A stretch of 64,000 nt of DNA from the NCBI GenBank assembly GCA_949841355.1, contig CATKZP010000001.1, forward strand, positions 1-64,000, given 5' to 3'. This DNA comes from an uncultured Oscillospiraceae bacterium. GTDB taxonomy: Bacteria > Bacillota > Clostridia > Oscillospirales > Oscillospiraceae. The notes under the pieces are model-generated. The model made no database searches. It saw only the letters and a program-made list of their open reading frames with translations, and was not told the DNA's origin. A program made the translations under genes and the position numbers. Shown in pieces: positions 8,812 through 17,224 of the stretch (position 1 is its first letter; the number at the start of each line of letters is the position of its first letter).

Positions 8812-9855
8812 TCAATTGTCCTCGGCCCGGGCCAGGGCCAGCCGGAAGTCCCGCTGGTCGGTGAAAATCTCGTTCTTGTACGGATTCTTTTTCTGCTCGA
8901 TGGACCGCTTGATGATGAAGGCCAGCGCCACCACGTTCACCGCCAGGGCCAGGATGGCCACCACACCCTGCATGGTGGGGTCGGCGGCGGTGGGACGCAC
9001 CGCGGGATTCATCACCCCGTCGGAGTACAGCGTGGGGATGACGGCAAACCGGCCCTCGTCCTGGAACAGGGGGAACACCTGGGCGAACATGCACCACAGA
9101 GCCAGGGTGTTGGCCCGGTTCTGAATCCAGCCGCCCTTGTTCCACAGCGCGTTGGCAAAGGTGGGCGCCAGCAGCAGAGCCAGGCCGCAGTACCAGGCGT
9201 GGGTGGGCAGGTTGTTGTAGGTGTACTCGAAATTCCACAGGTCGTAGGCCAGAATATACACGAAGGTCATGTCGGGCCAAAGCATGTCCCGCTTGTCCTT
9301 GGACGCGTAGATGCCCCACCAGCCGGTCATGCACAGGATGTTGATGATGCCCGCGATGCCGTTGACCCAGTTCCACCAGCCGCCGTACAGCCACACGTTC
9401 TCGCTGGACAGCCACCAGCGGTCGCCGTGCGCCTGGAGGGAGGCCAGGCCCTTAATGCCCGACTCAAAGTCGCTGGCCACGGCGATGAGGATGTTGATGG
9501 CCACGATGACAAAGGGGAACACCTTGAACCACTCTGTTCTGCCGATGCTCCACTTGTACTTGAGCATCATAAAGCCGATGCAGCCCGCGGTGGCGGCGTA
9601 CAGCTTGGCGTAGTGGAACCAGCTGTTCATGTGGGTATAGGTCTGGTTGTTCAGCGCCCACTCCATGCCCATGCCGGCGCAGACGTAGATGGCGATAAAG
9701 TACACGGTCAGCACGGCCGGAACGGCCAAAAAGCAGATCATTCCGCCAATTTTGCTGCGGCGGGCGAACTCGTTGGCCAGTACCAGGCCGGCAAACACCA
9801 GCAGCCAGCCCAGCAGCTGCCAGCCCGCGCCGTCGCCGTAGATTTGAAACAGCAT
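8812..9855 (-). CDS. Multi-pass membrane protein, DUF5692-like
   Basis: Integral membrane protein of 347 residues, recalled as DUF5692 family by overall look, without known function. Eight or nine hydrophobic helices are visible, including WQLLGWLLVFAGLVLANEF near the start, IGGMICFLAVPAVLTVYFI, VFPFVIVAINILIAVASDF and GVVAILALAVNVVALAFII near the end. Loops are rich in Trp and Tyr. AGGAGG precedes the ATG at 9855. It is the last gene of the hypB-flavoprotein-hypA series, 76 bases after hypA, which suggests a link to nickel or electron transfer. No transporter motif can be named from sequence. Confidence 0.75.
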   Translation of the reverse strand: MLFQIYGDGAGWQLLGWLLVFAGLVLANEFARRSKIGGMICFLAVPAVLTVYFIAIYVCAGMGMEWALNNQTYTHMNSWFHYAKLYAATAGCIGFMMLKYKWSIGRTEWFKVFPFVIVAINILIAVASDFESGIKGLASLQAHGDRWWLSSENVWLYGGWWNWVNGIAGIINILCMTGWWGIYASKDKRDMLWPDMTFVYILAYDLWNFEYTYNNLPTHAWYCGLALLLAPTFANALWNKGGWIQNRANTLALWCMFAQVFPLFQDEGRFAVIPTLYSDGVMNPAVRPTAADPTMQGVVAILALAVNVVALAFIIKRSIEQKKNPYKNEIFTDQRDFRLALARAEDN

Positions 9856-9931
9856 TGTTTTTTTCCTCCTTTTGCGGAACCTCGTCCCGCGTTCTCTCTC
9901 TTGGGTCCCGCCGGACCCTGGGGCGCGCCGG

Positions 9932-10276
9932 TCAGTACGCCTCGATTTCCTTGATATTGACCTCGTTCCCGGTCAGAAGCCAGGTGCTCCCGCTGCCGCA
10001 GCGGGGGCAGGTGCGGCCATGGGCCACGGTGGGGTAGTCCGCCCCGCAGCCGTCGCAGTGGGTGACGGCGGGGAGGGTCTCCACCCGAAGCTCCGAGCCG
10101 CTCATCAGCTCCGACTTGGCCGCCGCCCACTTCCAGCAGTCGGTGAGGTAGTCCGGCACCACGCCGGACACCTCCCCCAGCTCCAGCACCACAGCGGACA
10201 CCTTTGCGAGCTGGTTTTCCGCCGCCACCCGCTCCACGCCGTCCATGATGTGGAACACAATACCCAGCTCGTGCAT
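9932..10276 (-). CDS. hypA: Hydrogenase nickel incorporation protein HypA
   Basis: Nickel-insertion chaperone of 114 residues, the usual HypA length. It starts MHE, where the N-terminal Met and H2 form the nickel site, and it has the zinc site C74-x2-C77 and C90-x2-C93 (CDGC and CPRC). HypA works with HypB to load Ni into [NiFe] hydrogenase or another nickel enzyme. It begins only 3 bases after the flavoprotein gene ends, so the two are co-transcribed. No hydrogenase subunits and no hypC, D, E or F are in the window, so the target enzyme is unknown. Confidence 0.93.
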   Translation of the reverse strand: MHELGIVFHIMDGVERVAAENQLAKVSAVVLELGEVSGVVPDYLTDCWKWAAAKSELMSGSELRVETLPAVTHCDGCGADYPTVAHGRTCPRCGSGSTWLLTGNEVNIKEIEAY

Positions 10277-10279
10277 GGC

Positions 10280-13075
10280 TTATTTCCTGTTCTTCCTGGC
10301 GGCCCGCCTGATCTTGATTTCCCGCTTCACCAGGTTGGGCAGGATGGCCTTCATCTTGTCCTCGCTCTTGATCATGGTGGAGCACTCCGGGCGCTCCCGG
10401 TGGAGGCGGATGGCGTCGAACTCGCAGCGGGTGGTGCACAGTCCGCAGCCAATGCACTTGTTGGGGTCCACGATGGACGCGCCGCAGCCCAGGCACCGGG
10501 CGGTCTCCGCCTTGACCTGCTCCTCGGTGAAGGTGCGCTTGGCGTCCCGGAAGGAGCGCTTCCAGTCAAAGCTGTCGTCCATGCCGGGGATCTGGCGGGC
10601 GGCGTTGTCGTACTGCTCCACCTTGATGTTCTGCTTGTCCAGCTCCACGAAGTACCGGGGGTCCCGGCCGATGGTCATGCTGGTGTCCGGCTGCACAAAG
10701 CGGTGGAGGGACACGGCGGCCTCCTTGCCCGCGGCGATGGCGTCGATGGCAAACTTGGGGCCGGTGTATGCGTCGCCGCCCACGAACACGTCGGGCTGGG
10801 CGGTCTGGTAGGTCCTGGCGTCGGCCTTCGCCCAGCCGCCCCGGGCCAGCTCCACGCCGCTGCCCGCCAGCAGCTGGCCCCACTCCACGCTCTGGCCGAT
10901 GGACAGCACCACGTGGCCGCAGGGGACGGTGATGGTGTCCTGCTCGTCGTACTGGGGGGCGAAGCGGCCCTGGCTGTCCCACACGCTGGTGCAGCGCATG
11001 AACACCACGCCGGACACCGCGCCGTTTTCGGTGAGAATCTCCTTGGGGCCCCAGCCGCACTGGATGGCAATGTCCTCCTCCTCGGCCTCAGCGATCTCCT
11101 CCAGGGAGGCGGGCATTTTGTCCCTCGGCTCCAGGCAGAACATCTGAACGGACTGCGCGCCGCAGCGGTGGGCGGTCCGGGCCGCGTCGATGGCCACATT
11201 GCCGCCGCCCACCACCACCGTATTGCCCGGCACCTGGAGGTCCCGGCCCTCCGCCGCCGCCCGCAGGAAATCCACGGCGGAGTACACGCCGGGGGCGGAC
11301 TCGCCGGGGATGCCGGGCAGACGGCCCCGCTGGCAGCCGATGGCGATGTAAAACGCCTGGTAGCCCTGGGCGCGCAGGTCGTCCAGGGTCAGGTCCCGGC
11401 CCACCTCCACGCCGCAGCGGAAGTCCACCCCCAGGGCGCGGATCACGTCGATCTCCGCATCCAGCACGTCCTTCTCCAGCTTGAAGGAGGGGATGCCGTA
11501 GCGCAGCATACCGCCCAGCTCCGGATTTTTCTCGAACACGGTGGGCTCATAGCCCTTGAGGGCCAGGTAGAACGCGCAGGACAGCCCCGCCGGCCCGCCG
11601 CCGATGACGGCGATCTTCTGGGAGAAGGTCCCCTCCACCTTGGGGATAACCTTTTCCGGCACAAAGCGGTGCTCCGCCTTCAGGTCCTGCTGCGCGATGA
11701 ACTTTTTCACCTCGTCGATGGCCACCGCCTGGTCGATGGTTCCGCGGGTGCAGGCATCCTCGCACCGGCGGTTACACACCCGGCCGCACACCGCGGGGAA
11801 GGGGTTCTCCTTTTTGATGAGCTCCAGCGCCTCGGCATACCTCCCCTGGGCGGCCAGCTTCAGGTAGCCCTGCACCGCGATGTGGGCGGGGCAGGCGGTC
11901 TTACAGGGGGCGGTGCCCGTCTCGTGGGTGTTGATGCGGTTCTTGTCCCGGTAATCCATGGACCACTTCTCCGGGCCCCACTTCACCTCGTCGGGCAGCT
12001 CCTGGCGGGGGTACTGGATGGGGGCGCCGTCCTTAGCGCACAGCTTCTGCCCCAGCTTGGCCGCTCCGGCGGGGCACACCTCCACGCAGCCGCCGCAGGC
12101 CACGCACTTGTCCTGCTCCACCTTGGCCACATAGGCCGACCGGCTCATGTTGGGGGTGTTGAACAGCTGAGAGGTGCGCAGGGCGTTACACACGTTCACA
12201 TTGCAGTTGCAGATGGCGAAGATTTTCTGGTCGCCGTCGATGTTGGTGATCTGGTGGACATAGCCGTTGGCCTCCGCCTTTTTGAAGATGGCCAGGGCCT
12301 CCTCCTTGGTGATGTAGCGCCCGCCCTTGTCGGTCTCCACCACGTAGTCGGCCATATCGCCCACGGCGATGCACCAGTCGTCGGCGTCGTCGCCGCAGCC
12401 CTCCCCCAGCTTGGCCCGGCTCATCCGGCAGGAGCAGGGAGAGGCGGCGTATTTGCCCTCATACTTGTCCAGCCAGTGGGAGATGCGCTCGATGGAGATG
12501 GACTGGCTCTCCATGCCGATGGCCTGCTCCACGGGGATGACGTGCATACCGATGCCCGCCCCGCCGGGAGGCACCATGGGGGTGATCTTCTCCAGAGGCA
12601 GGAAGGTCATGCGCTCGAAGAAGGCGGCCACCTCGGGGTGCTCGTCGATCTGGGCGCGGCGCATGTTGAAAAACTCCGCGCTGCCCGGGACGAACATGGG
12701 CAGGACGTACCGCTTTTCGTGGTTGGGGTTTTTGCCGTCCAGGTTCTCCCAGTGGTACTCGATGAGGCCGATGAGGCTCATCTCGTCCAGCAGCTTTTGC
12801 AGCTTGTCCGGCTCCATGCCGGTGAGCTTTTGGATCTGCTCGAAGGTCTTGGGCTTGCGCACCTTCATCTTCACGGCCACGTCGGCCATCTCGTCGGTGA
12901 CCAGCCCCGCCAGGCCCCAGTACTCCGGGTCCTCTCCGGTGACGCCGTGGAGCTTGGCGGGCACCCGGTCGGTAATCATCTTGCCCAGCTTGACGATCTT
13001 CTCCCGGGGCTGGTCTGTCTTGGGGATTTCAAAGGACAGCTTGCTCTCGTCCAGGGGGAAATTGGTTTTGCCCAT
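10280..13075 (-). CDS. Large iron-sulfur flavoprotein, GltD-type NAD(P)-binding oxidoreductase
   Basis: Predicted cytoplasmic electron-transfer enzyme of 931 residues. An unfamiliar N-terminal part (1-300) carries Cys clusters CSCR (214-217) and CNCNVNVC (289-296). A ferredoxin motif CVACGGCVEVCP follows at 324-335. Next is a GltD-like N-terminal Fe-S helical domain with CKTACP (391-396) and CGRVCNRRCEDAC (430-442). An FAD site VIGGGPAGLS begins at 490 and an NAD(P) site VVGGGNVAIDAAR near 621. A C-terminal ferredoxin domain has C861, C864 and C874-x2-C877-x2-C880-x3-C884. The core resembles glutamate synthase small subunit and related NADPH:acceptor oxidoreductases. Placement between hypB and hypA is unusual and suggests a nickel-enzyme-related redox role, which is inference. 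Confidence 0.85.
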   Translation of the reverse strand: MGKTNFPLDESKLSFEIPKTDQPREKIVKLGKMITDRVPAKLHGVTGEDPEYWGLAGLVTDEMADVAVKMKVRKPKTFEQIQKLTGMEPDKLQKLLDEMSLIGLIEYHWENLDGKNPNHEKRYVLPMFVPGSAEFFNMRRAQIDEHPEVAAFFERMTFLPLEKITPMVPPGGAGIGMHVIPVEQAIGMESQSISIERISHWLDKYEGKYAASPCSCRMSRAKLGEGCGDDADDWCIAVGDMADYVVETDKGGRYITKEEALAIFKKAEANGYVHQITNIDGDQKIFAICNCNVNVCNALRTSQLFNTPNMSRSAYVAKVEQDKCVACGGCVEVCPAGAAKLGQKLCAKDGAPIQYPRQELPDEVKWGPEKWSMDYRDKNRINTHETGTAPCKTACPAHIAVQGYLKLAAQGRYAEALELIKKENPFPAVCGRVCNRRCEDACTRGTIDQAVAIDEVKKFIAQQDLKAEHRFVPEKVIPKVEGTFSQKIAVIGGGPAGLSCAFYLALKGYEPTVFEKNPELGGMLRYGIPSFKLEKDVLDAEIDVIRALGVDFRCGVEVGRDLTLDDLRAQGYQAFYIAIGCQRGRLPGIPGESAPGVYSAVDFLRAAAEGRDLQVPGNTVVVGGGNVAIDAARTAHRCGAQSVQMFCLEPRDKMPASLEEIAEAEEEDIAIQCGWGPKEILTENGAVSGVVFMRCTSVWDSQGRFAPQYDEQDTITVPCGHVVLSIGQSVEWGQLLAGSGVELARGGWAKADARTYQTAQPDVFVGGDAYTGPKFAIDAIAAGKEAAVSLHRFVQPDTSMTIGRDPRYFVELDKQNIKVEQYDNAARQIPGMDDSFDWKRSFRDAKRTFTEEQVKAETARCLGCGASIVDPNKCIGCGLCTTRCEFDAIRLHRERPECSTMIKSEDKMKAILPNLVKREIKIRRAARKNRK

Positions 13076-13090
13076 GTTCTCTCTCCTCTC

Positions 13091-13762
13091 TCAATTCCGC
13101 CACGCGGCTATCTGCTCCCGCAGCCAATCGGCCCACGCGTCCACCCCTTCGCCGGTCTTGGCGCAGATGGGGATGACCACGGCGCTGGGATTGCGCATTT
13201 TGATGTGCTCCCTGCATTTGTCCAGGTCAAAGTCGAAATAGGGGGCCACATCCGTCTTGTTGATGAGCACCACGTCGCACACCTGGAACATCAGGGGATA
13301 TTTCAGCGGCTTGTCGTCCCCCTCGGGCACCGACAGGATGGCGGCGTTTTTCACCGCCCCGGTGTCGAACTCCGCCGGGCACACCAGATTGCCCACGTTT
13401 TCCAGGATAGCCAGCTCCACGCCGCCCTCCGCCAGCAGCTCGTCCAGCCCCTGGCGGGTCATGTCGGCGTCCAGGTGGCACATGCCGCCGGTGTGGAGCT
13501 GAATGGACCGCACCCCCGCCGCCGCCATGGCCCGGGCGTCCACATCCGAGTCGATGTCCGCCTCCATCACGCCAATTTTGATCTCGTCCTTCAAAAGCTC
13601 CGCCGTGCGCCGCAGGGTGGTGGTCTTGCCCGAACCGGGGGCGCTCATCAGGTTGAGCAGAAAAACGCCCCGCTCCTTCAGCTCGCCGCGCAGCGCCGCC
13701 GCCCGCTTGTCATTGTCGGCAAAGACGCTCTGCTTCACCTCAATGACCCGGACCTGATTCAT
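13091..13762 (-). CDS. hypB: Hydrogenase nickel incorporation GTPase HypB
   Basis: GTPase of 223 residues that drives nickel delivery with HypA. The P-loop APGSGKTT has K46. Metal-binding residues C95 and H96 lie in GGMCHLDA, C128 in ENVGNLVCP, and an NKTD guanine-specificity motif is near residue 190. The N-terminus lacks the His-rich nickel store and the CxxCGC motif found in some HypB proteins, so this is the compact form. It is the first gene of the operon, 15 bases ahead of the flavoprotein, behind a good promoter. Confidence 0.95.
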   Translation of the reverse strand: MNQVRVIEVKQSVFADNDKRAAALRGELKERGVFLLNLMSAPGSGKTTTLRRTAELLKDEIKIGVMEADIDSDVDARAMAAAGVRSIQLHTGGMCHLDADMTRQGLDELLAEGGVELAILENVGNLVCPAEFDTGAVKNAAILSVPEGDDKPLKYPLMFQVCDVVLINKTDVAPYFDFDLDKCREHIKMRNPSAVVIPICAKTGEGVDAWADWLREQIAAWRN

Positions 13763-13802
13763 AGGAATCCTCTCCTCTCCAGCTTACCCAAATTTTGTCA
13801 TA

Positions 13803-13831
13803 ATTTTATCATTTTATCCGCTTTGCGTCAA
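13803..13831 (-). promoter_or_regulatory. Sigma-A-type promoter of the hypB operon
   Basis: On the minus strand TTGACG (13826-13831) and TAAAAT (13803-13808) are 17 bases apart, about 40 bases before the hypB start. The surrounding sequence is AT-rich. Confidence 0.75.
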
Positions 13832-13954
13832 CCGTCCAAACATCTTTCCGCCGCATCCCACAGTTTTTTCCTCTATTTTTGTCGAACCTGCATGGTGCGT
13901 TCGTCCCGGCCCCAGGGTATGTCCGGCCGTCTGCGCGGCATCCTCACAGCTCTC

Positions 13955-13983
13955 TTGACAAGCGTACCGCTCTATTGTATACT
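13955..13983 (+). promoter_or_regulatory. Sigma-A promoter of bioY
   Basis: TTGACA (13955-13960) and TATACT (13978-13983) are exactly 17 bases apart. The -10 lies inside the left arm of the adjacent palindrome, as expected for a repressed promoter. Confidence 0.85.
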
Positions 13984-14008
13984 AATTATCGTCAATTAGT
14001 TTACAATA
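13973..14008 (+). promoter_or_regulatory. BirA-type biotin operator overlapping the bioY promoter
   Basis: A 36-bp inverted repeat: TATTGTATACTAATT, 6-bp centre, AATTAGTTTACAATA. The arms are complementary at 14 of 15 positions. TTGTA(A/T)AC half-sites separated like this are known for the biotin repressor BirA, and the next gene is the biotin transporter bioY. The right arm ends about 13 bases before the start codon, so bound BirA would cover the -10 and the transcription start. The palindrome is seen; BirA as the ligand is inferred from the known half-site and context. Confidence 0.8.
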
Positions 14009-14020
14009 GGAGGGTTTATC

Positions 14021-14605
14021 ATGTCAGCAAAATCTTTGTCCAGCACCCGGCGGCTGACGCTGTGCGCCGTGATGGCGGCGGTGATGTGCGTGCTGGCCCC
14101 CATCTCCATCCCCATCGGCCCCATTTCCATCACCGGAGGGACGCTGGCCATCTACCTCACCGCCTGCCTGCTGGGCGGCCGGTGGGGCGCCGCCGCCACC
14201 CTGGTGTATCTGCTGCTGGGCTTTGTGGGCCTGCCGGTGTTCAGCAACTACATGGGGGGCGCGGAGCGGCTGGCCGGGCCTACAGGGGGCTATCTCATCG
14301 GCTATCTGCCCATGGTGTTCATCGCGGGCGGGACGGCCTCTTGGACCTTCCCCCGCTTCCGGGACCAGGGGCGGAGGGGAACGGCGCTCACCCTGGCCCT
14401 CCTGTCTCTGGGGATGGTGCTGTCCACCGCCGTGCTGTACGCCTTCGGCACCGCCTGGTACTGCGTCCAAGCGGGCGTGGACCTGCAAAAGGCGCTGGCG
14501 GCCTGCGTGCTCCCCTTCATCCCCTGGGACCTGATTAAGGTGGCCCTGGCGCTGCTGGTGGGCGTCCCGGTCCGGCGCAGGCTGGAGCGGGCGGGTATGC
14601 TGTGA
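14021..14605 (+). CDS. bioY: Biotin transporter substrate-binding component BioY
   Basis: Membrane S-component of 194 residues that binds biotin, used with a shared ECF energy-coupling module encoded elsewhere. Family features: an N-terminal basic stretch then LTLCAVMAAVMCVLAPISIP, a GPISITGGTLAIYLTACLLG-like helix with the common PISITGGT pattern, GGAERLAGPTGGYLIGY, and IPWDLIKVALALLVGVPVR at the end. AGGAGGG precedes the ATG by 6 bases. It is monocistronic with its own BirA-type operator, so biotin should repress it. Confidence 0.93.
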   Translation: MSAKSLSSTRRLTLCAVMAAVMCVLAPISIPIGPISITGGTLAIYLTACLLGGRWGAAATLVYLLLGFVGLPVFSNYMGGAERLAGPTGGYLIGYLPMVFIAGGTASWTFPRFRDQGRRGTALTLALLSLGMVLSTAVLYAFGTAWYCVQAGVDLQKALAACVLPFIPWDLIKVALALLVGVPVRRRLERAGML

Positions 14606-14665
14606 GCGCCGGACAGACCACCCCCGAAATCCTGCGGAACCGCCCGGTATTTTGCGCCTCACGGG

Positions 14666-14695
14666 TTGCAAAGCCCCCCGCGCCTGTGCTATAAT
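14666..14695 (+). promoter_or_regulatory. Sigma-A-type promoter of the SprA-related gene
   Basis: TTGCAA (14666-14671) and TATAAT (14690-14695) are separated by 18 bases, with TG one base before the -10 (extended -10). It lies about 48 bases before the start at 14743. Confidence 0.7.
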
Positions 14696-14742
14696 GCCAT
14701 CAGAAGGATTCTGCCCCATTTCCCATCCATGAGGTGATCTGT

Positions 14743-15498
14743 ATGATAAACGGTATTTCCGCCAGCCCCTGGTCCTCCTACGGCGTATACGGCGCGTCCT
14801 ACGCCGGCCGCGCCGCCCAGGCCCAGGGCCCGGACAAGACCCAGTCCGTCCAGCGCCCCTCCGCCGTGTGGACCGCCCGCAAGGCCGCTCAGCCCGACAC
14901 CCCCGTCCAGCCCGTCACCCCGGCCAGGGCGGTGAGCGGAAGCGAGGCCCGTACCGGCCCGTTCTCCCTGAACATCCGGGAGGGCGCTGACCCGGTGGAG
15001 ATGGCGGTGCGCATGCGCATCAAGTACATCGGCGGCGACCCCGCCCAGGCGGCGGGCGCGGAAAAGGCCCAGGCGCCCCAGCTGGCCGGCCTGAAGAAGG
15101 CCGATGGCAGCTCCGCTCCGGAGGGCGCCAAAAGCCCGCAAGAGGTCATGGAGGAGGGCGAGTGCCAGACCTGCAAGGAGCGCAAATATCAGGACGGCTC
15201 CGACGACCCCGGCGTGTCCTTCAAAACCCCCACCAACGTGGCCCCCGACCAGGCGGCCGCCGCCGTCCGGGGCCATGAGAATGAGCACGTGGTCCGGGAG
15301 CAGGCCAAGGCCCGCCAGGAGGACCGCAAGGTGGTCAGCCAGTCGGTGACCTACCACACCGCCATCTGCCCCGAGTGCGGCGAAGCCTACGTCTCCGGCG
15401 GCACCACCCGCACCGTCACCAAGGCGGATAACAGCCAGCAGGCCCAGCAGCAAAGCCAGCAGCAGGACCCCCGCACCCCCTTCTCCGCTGTGGCGTAA
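14743..15498 (+). CDS. SprA-related putative metalloprotease (CJM1_0395-like)
   Basis: Protein of 251 residues with a low-complexity Ala/Pro/Gln N-terminal part and a conserved core. The core has ECQTCKERKYQDGSDDPGV at about 139-157, an HENEH motif at 178-182 that fits the HExxH zinc-protease pattern, VVSQSVTYHTAICPECG at about 195-213, and a Gln-rich tail. This combination is known from the SprA-related family annotated as putative metalloprotease; its substrate is unknown. There is no signal peptide. ATG at 14743 is chosen over GTG at 14734 because GAGGTGAT is correctly spaced for it. It has its own promoter and terminator. Confidence 0.75.
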   Translation: MINGISASPWSSYGVYGASYAGRAAQAQGPDKTQSVQRPSAVWTARKAAQPDTPVQPVTPARAVSGSEARTGPFSLNIREGADPVEMAVRMRIKYIGGDPAQAAGAEKAQAPQLAGLKKADGSSAPEGAKSPQEVMEEGECQTCKERKYQDGSDDPGVSFKTPTNVAPDQAAAAVRGHENEHVVREQAKARQEDRKVVSQSVTYHTAICPECGEAYVSGGTTRTVTKADNSQQAQQQSQQQDPRTPFSAVA

Positions 15499-15506
15499 GT
15501 GCAGAT

Positions 15507-15543
15507 AAAAAGAGCTTCGGGAGGTTCCCGAAGCTCTTTTTTT
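15507..15543. terminator. Bidirectional terminator between the SprA-related gene and the MATE gene
   Basis: AAAAAGAGCTTCGGGA pairs perfectly with TCCCGAAGCTCTTTTT around a 3-nt loop, with T-runs on both strands. It overlaps the last codon of the minus-strand MATE gene. Confidence 0.9.
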
Positions 15544-16942
15544 ACGCTTTCGCGGTCTTTTTCAGCATACGCCGGGAGAGGGTCTCCAGCGAGGCGGTGG
15601 GATTGCTCCGCCGCAGGTGGGCGACGCAGCCCAGACACGCGGGGATGAGGAACAGATCCGCGCAGATCCACGCCGCCGGGGAGGCAAAGCAGGCGGCCGT
15701 GTAGCCCATGCCGGGCACGAAGAAGTACCCCACTACGGTGCGGGCGATCATCTCCAGCACCCCTGCCAGGATGGCGAAGGCGCTGAAGCCCATGCCCTGA
15801 ATGGAGAAGCGCAGGATGTTTACCAGGGCCAGGGGGAAGAAGAACGCGGTCTGGATGACGATATACTGGGTGGTCAGCCCCACCAGCAGGCCCAGCTGCG
15901 GGTCAGCGGAGCTGAGGAACAGCATGGCGCACTGGGGCGCAAAGAAGATCATGGCCAGCAGGGCGGCGGCGGAGTAGCCCAGCCCCAGCAGCGAGCACGC
16001 CCGCACCCCCTGGGGCAGGCGGTCCAGCTCTCCCGCGCCCACGTTCTGGCCGCAGTAGGTGGCCATGGCGGCCCCCATGGCGTCAAAGGGACAGGCCAGC
16101 AGCTGGTACACCTTGCCGGCGGTGGCCACGGCGGTCACGTAGACGCTGCCCAGGCCGTTTACGGCGGTCTGCATCACGATGGAGCCGATGGCGGTGATGG
16201 AGTATTGCAGGCCCATGGGCAGCCCCATGGCGCACAGCGCCTTGCAGGCATCCGCGTTGAGCCGCCGCTCCTCCCGGGTGATCTGGAGGATGGGGAATTT
16301 TTTCACCATATACACCAGGCACGCCACGCCGGACACCGCCTGCGACACCACCGTGGCGATGGCCGCTCCGGCCACCCCCCAGTTCAGCAGCAGAATGCAC
16401 GCCAGGTCCAGCACGATGTTCAGCCCCGCGGACAGGGCCAGGAAGTACACCGGGGTGCGGCTGTCCCCCAGGGCGCGGATGATGGCCGCCAGCAGGTTGT
16501 AGAGGAACACCACCGGAATGCCCATAAAGATCACGAAGATATAGGCGTTGGCATCCTCAAACAGGTCGGCGGGGGTGTCCATGGCGGTGAGGATGTCCCG
16601 GCAGAGAAAGCCGGTGGCCACGGTGAGCACCAGGGCGATGGCGGCGGACAGATAGGCGGCATTGGCCACATACCGGCGCATCTGGGGGTAGTCCTTGGCG
16701 CCCATGCGCTGGGCCACGGGGATGGCGAAGCCGGAGCACACCCCCAGGCAGAAGCCGATGACGAAGAAGTTGATGGAGCCGGTGGAGCCCACCGCCCCCA
16801 GCGCCTGGGAGCCCAGCAGCTTGCCTACGATCATGGCGTCCACCATATTGTAGAGCTGCTGGAACAGCAGCCCCAGCAGAGTGGGCACGGTAAAGCCCAG
16901 GAGCAGCCGCATGGGGCTGCCCGAGGTGAGGTCTTTTGTCAT
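15542..16942 (-). CDS. MATE family efflux transporter
   Basis: Cation-coupled exporter of drugs or metabolites in the inner membrane, 466 residues with about 12 hydrophobic helices, the usual family size. It begins MTKDLTSGSPMRLLLGFTVP, followed by LFQQLYNMVDAMIVGKLLG, a typical MATE first helix; GSTGSINFFVIGFCLGVCSG and NIVLDLACILL-type segments follow. The start at 16942 is chosen because GGAAGGAGG is ideally placed; an upstream in-frame ATG at 17017 would add a non-family leader. It is monocistronic. The substrate cannot be predicted. Confidence 0.92.
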   Translation of the reverse strand: MTKDLTSGSPMRLLLGFTVPTLLGLLFQQLYNMVDAMIVGKLLGSQALGAVGSTGSINFFVIGFCLGVCSGFAIPVAQRMGAKDYPQMRRYVANAAYLSAAIALVLTVATGFLCRDILTAMDTPADLFEDANAYIFVIFMGIPVVFLYNLLAAIIRALGDSRTPVYFLALSAGLNIVLDLACILLLNWGVAGAAIATVVSQAVSGVACLVYMVKKFPILQITREERRLNADACKALCAMGLPMGLQYSITAIGSIVMQTAVNGLGSVYVTAVATAGKVYQLLACPFDAMGAAMATYCGQNVGAGELDRLPQGVRACSLLGLGYSAAALLAMIFFAPQCAMLFLSSADPQLGLLVGLTTQYIVIQTAFFFPLALVNILRFSIQGMGFSAFAILAGVLEMIARTVVGYFFVPGMGYTAACFASPAAWICADLFLIPACLGCVAHLRRSNPTASLETLSRRMLKKTAKA

Positions 16943-17018
16943 AATAATTGCCTCCTTCCAAGGCGGGATACAGTGTAGTGCCTCCCTAGGGCGCGGCCGG
17001 CGCCCCAGCTTTCGCACT

Positions 17019-17046
17019 ATTATAGTCGCTTCCCCCCAGAAAACAA
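17019..17046 (-). promoter_or_regulatory. Sigma-A-type promoter of the MATE gene
   Basis: On the minus strand TTGTTT (17041-17046) and TATAAT (17019-17024) are separated by 16 bases, giving a leader of roughly 70 bases. Nothing else was recognised in the gap at 16943-17165. Confidence 0.65.
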
Positions 17047-17165
17047 GAGGTTTTTTTCACAAGATTTGCTCCGGTTTTTTGCCGTATATCGGAAGTTTAC
17101 CAGTTCTGCAAGCGCTAACAGTCTAAAATCTCTCAACTCGTTGAAATCCTTTTGTGCAAAACGGC

Positions 17166-17207
17166 GAAAGCCCCCGCGCCTCCCTGGTGAGAGGCGCGGG
17201 GGCTTTC
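17166..17207 (-). terminator. Terminator at the end of the SLH/PilZ operon
   Basis: GAAAGCCCCCGCGCCTC pairs perfectly over 17 bp with its complement across an 8-nt loop. On the minus strand it lies 17 bases after the PilZ stop and is followed by a short T-rich stretch (CGTTTTGC). Confidence 0.75.
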
Positions 17208-17224
17208 AGCAGCTGCGTGCCGGG

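Noticed and set aside
9872-13999. Very long plus-strand open frame opposite the hyp operon, and similar long antisense frames opposite the hybrid kinase (4831-7899), cheA (29763-32054) and the SLH genes
   Set aside because: These are GC-rich mirror frames of clear genes. The translations are Gly/His/Val-rich without domains, and ribosome sites are absent.
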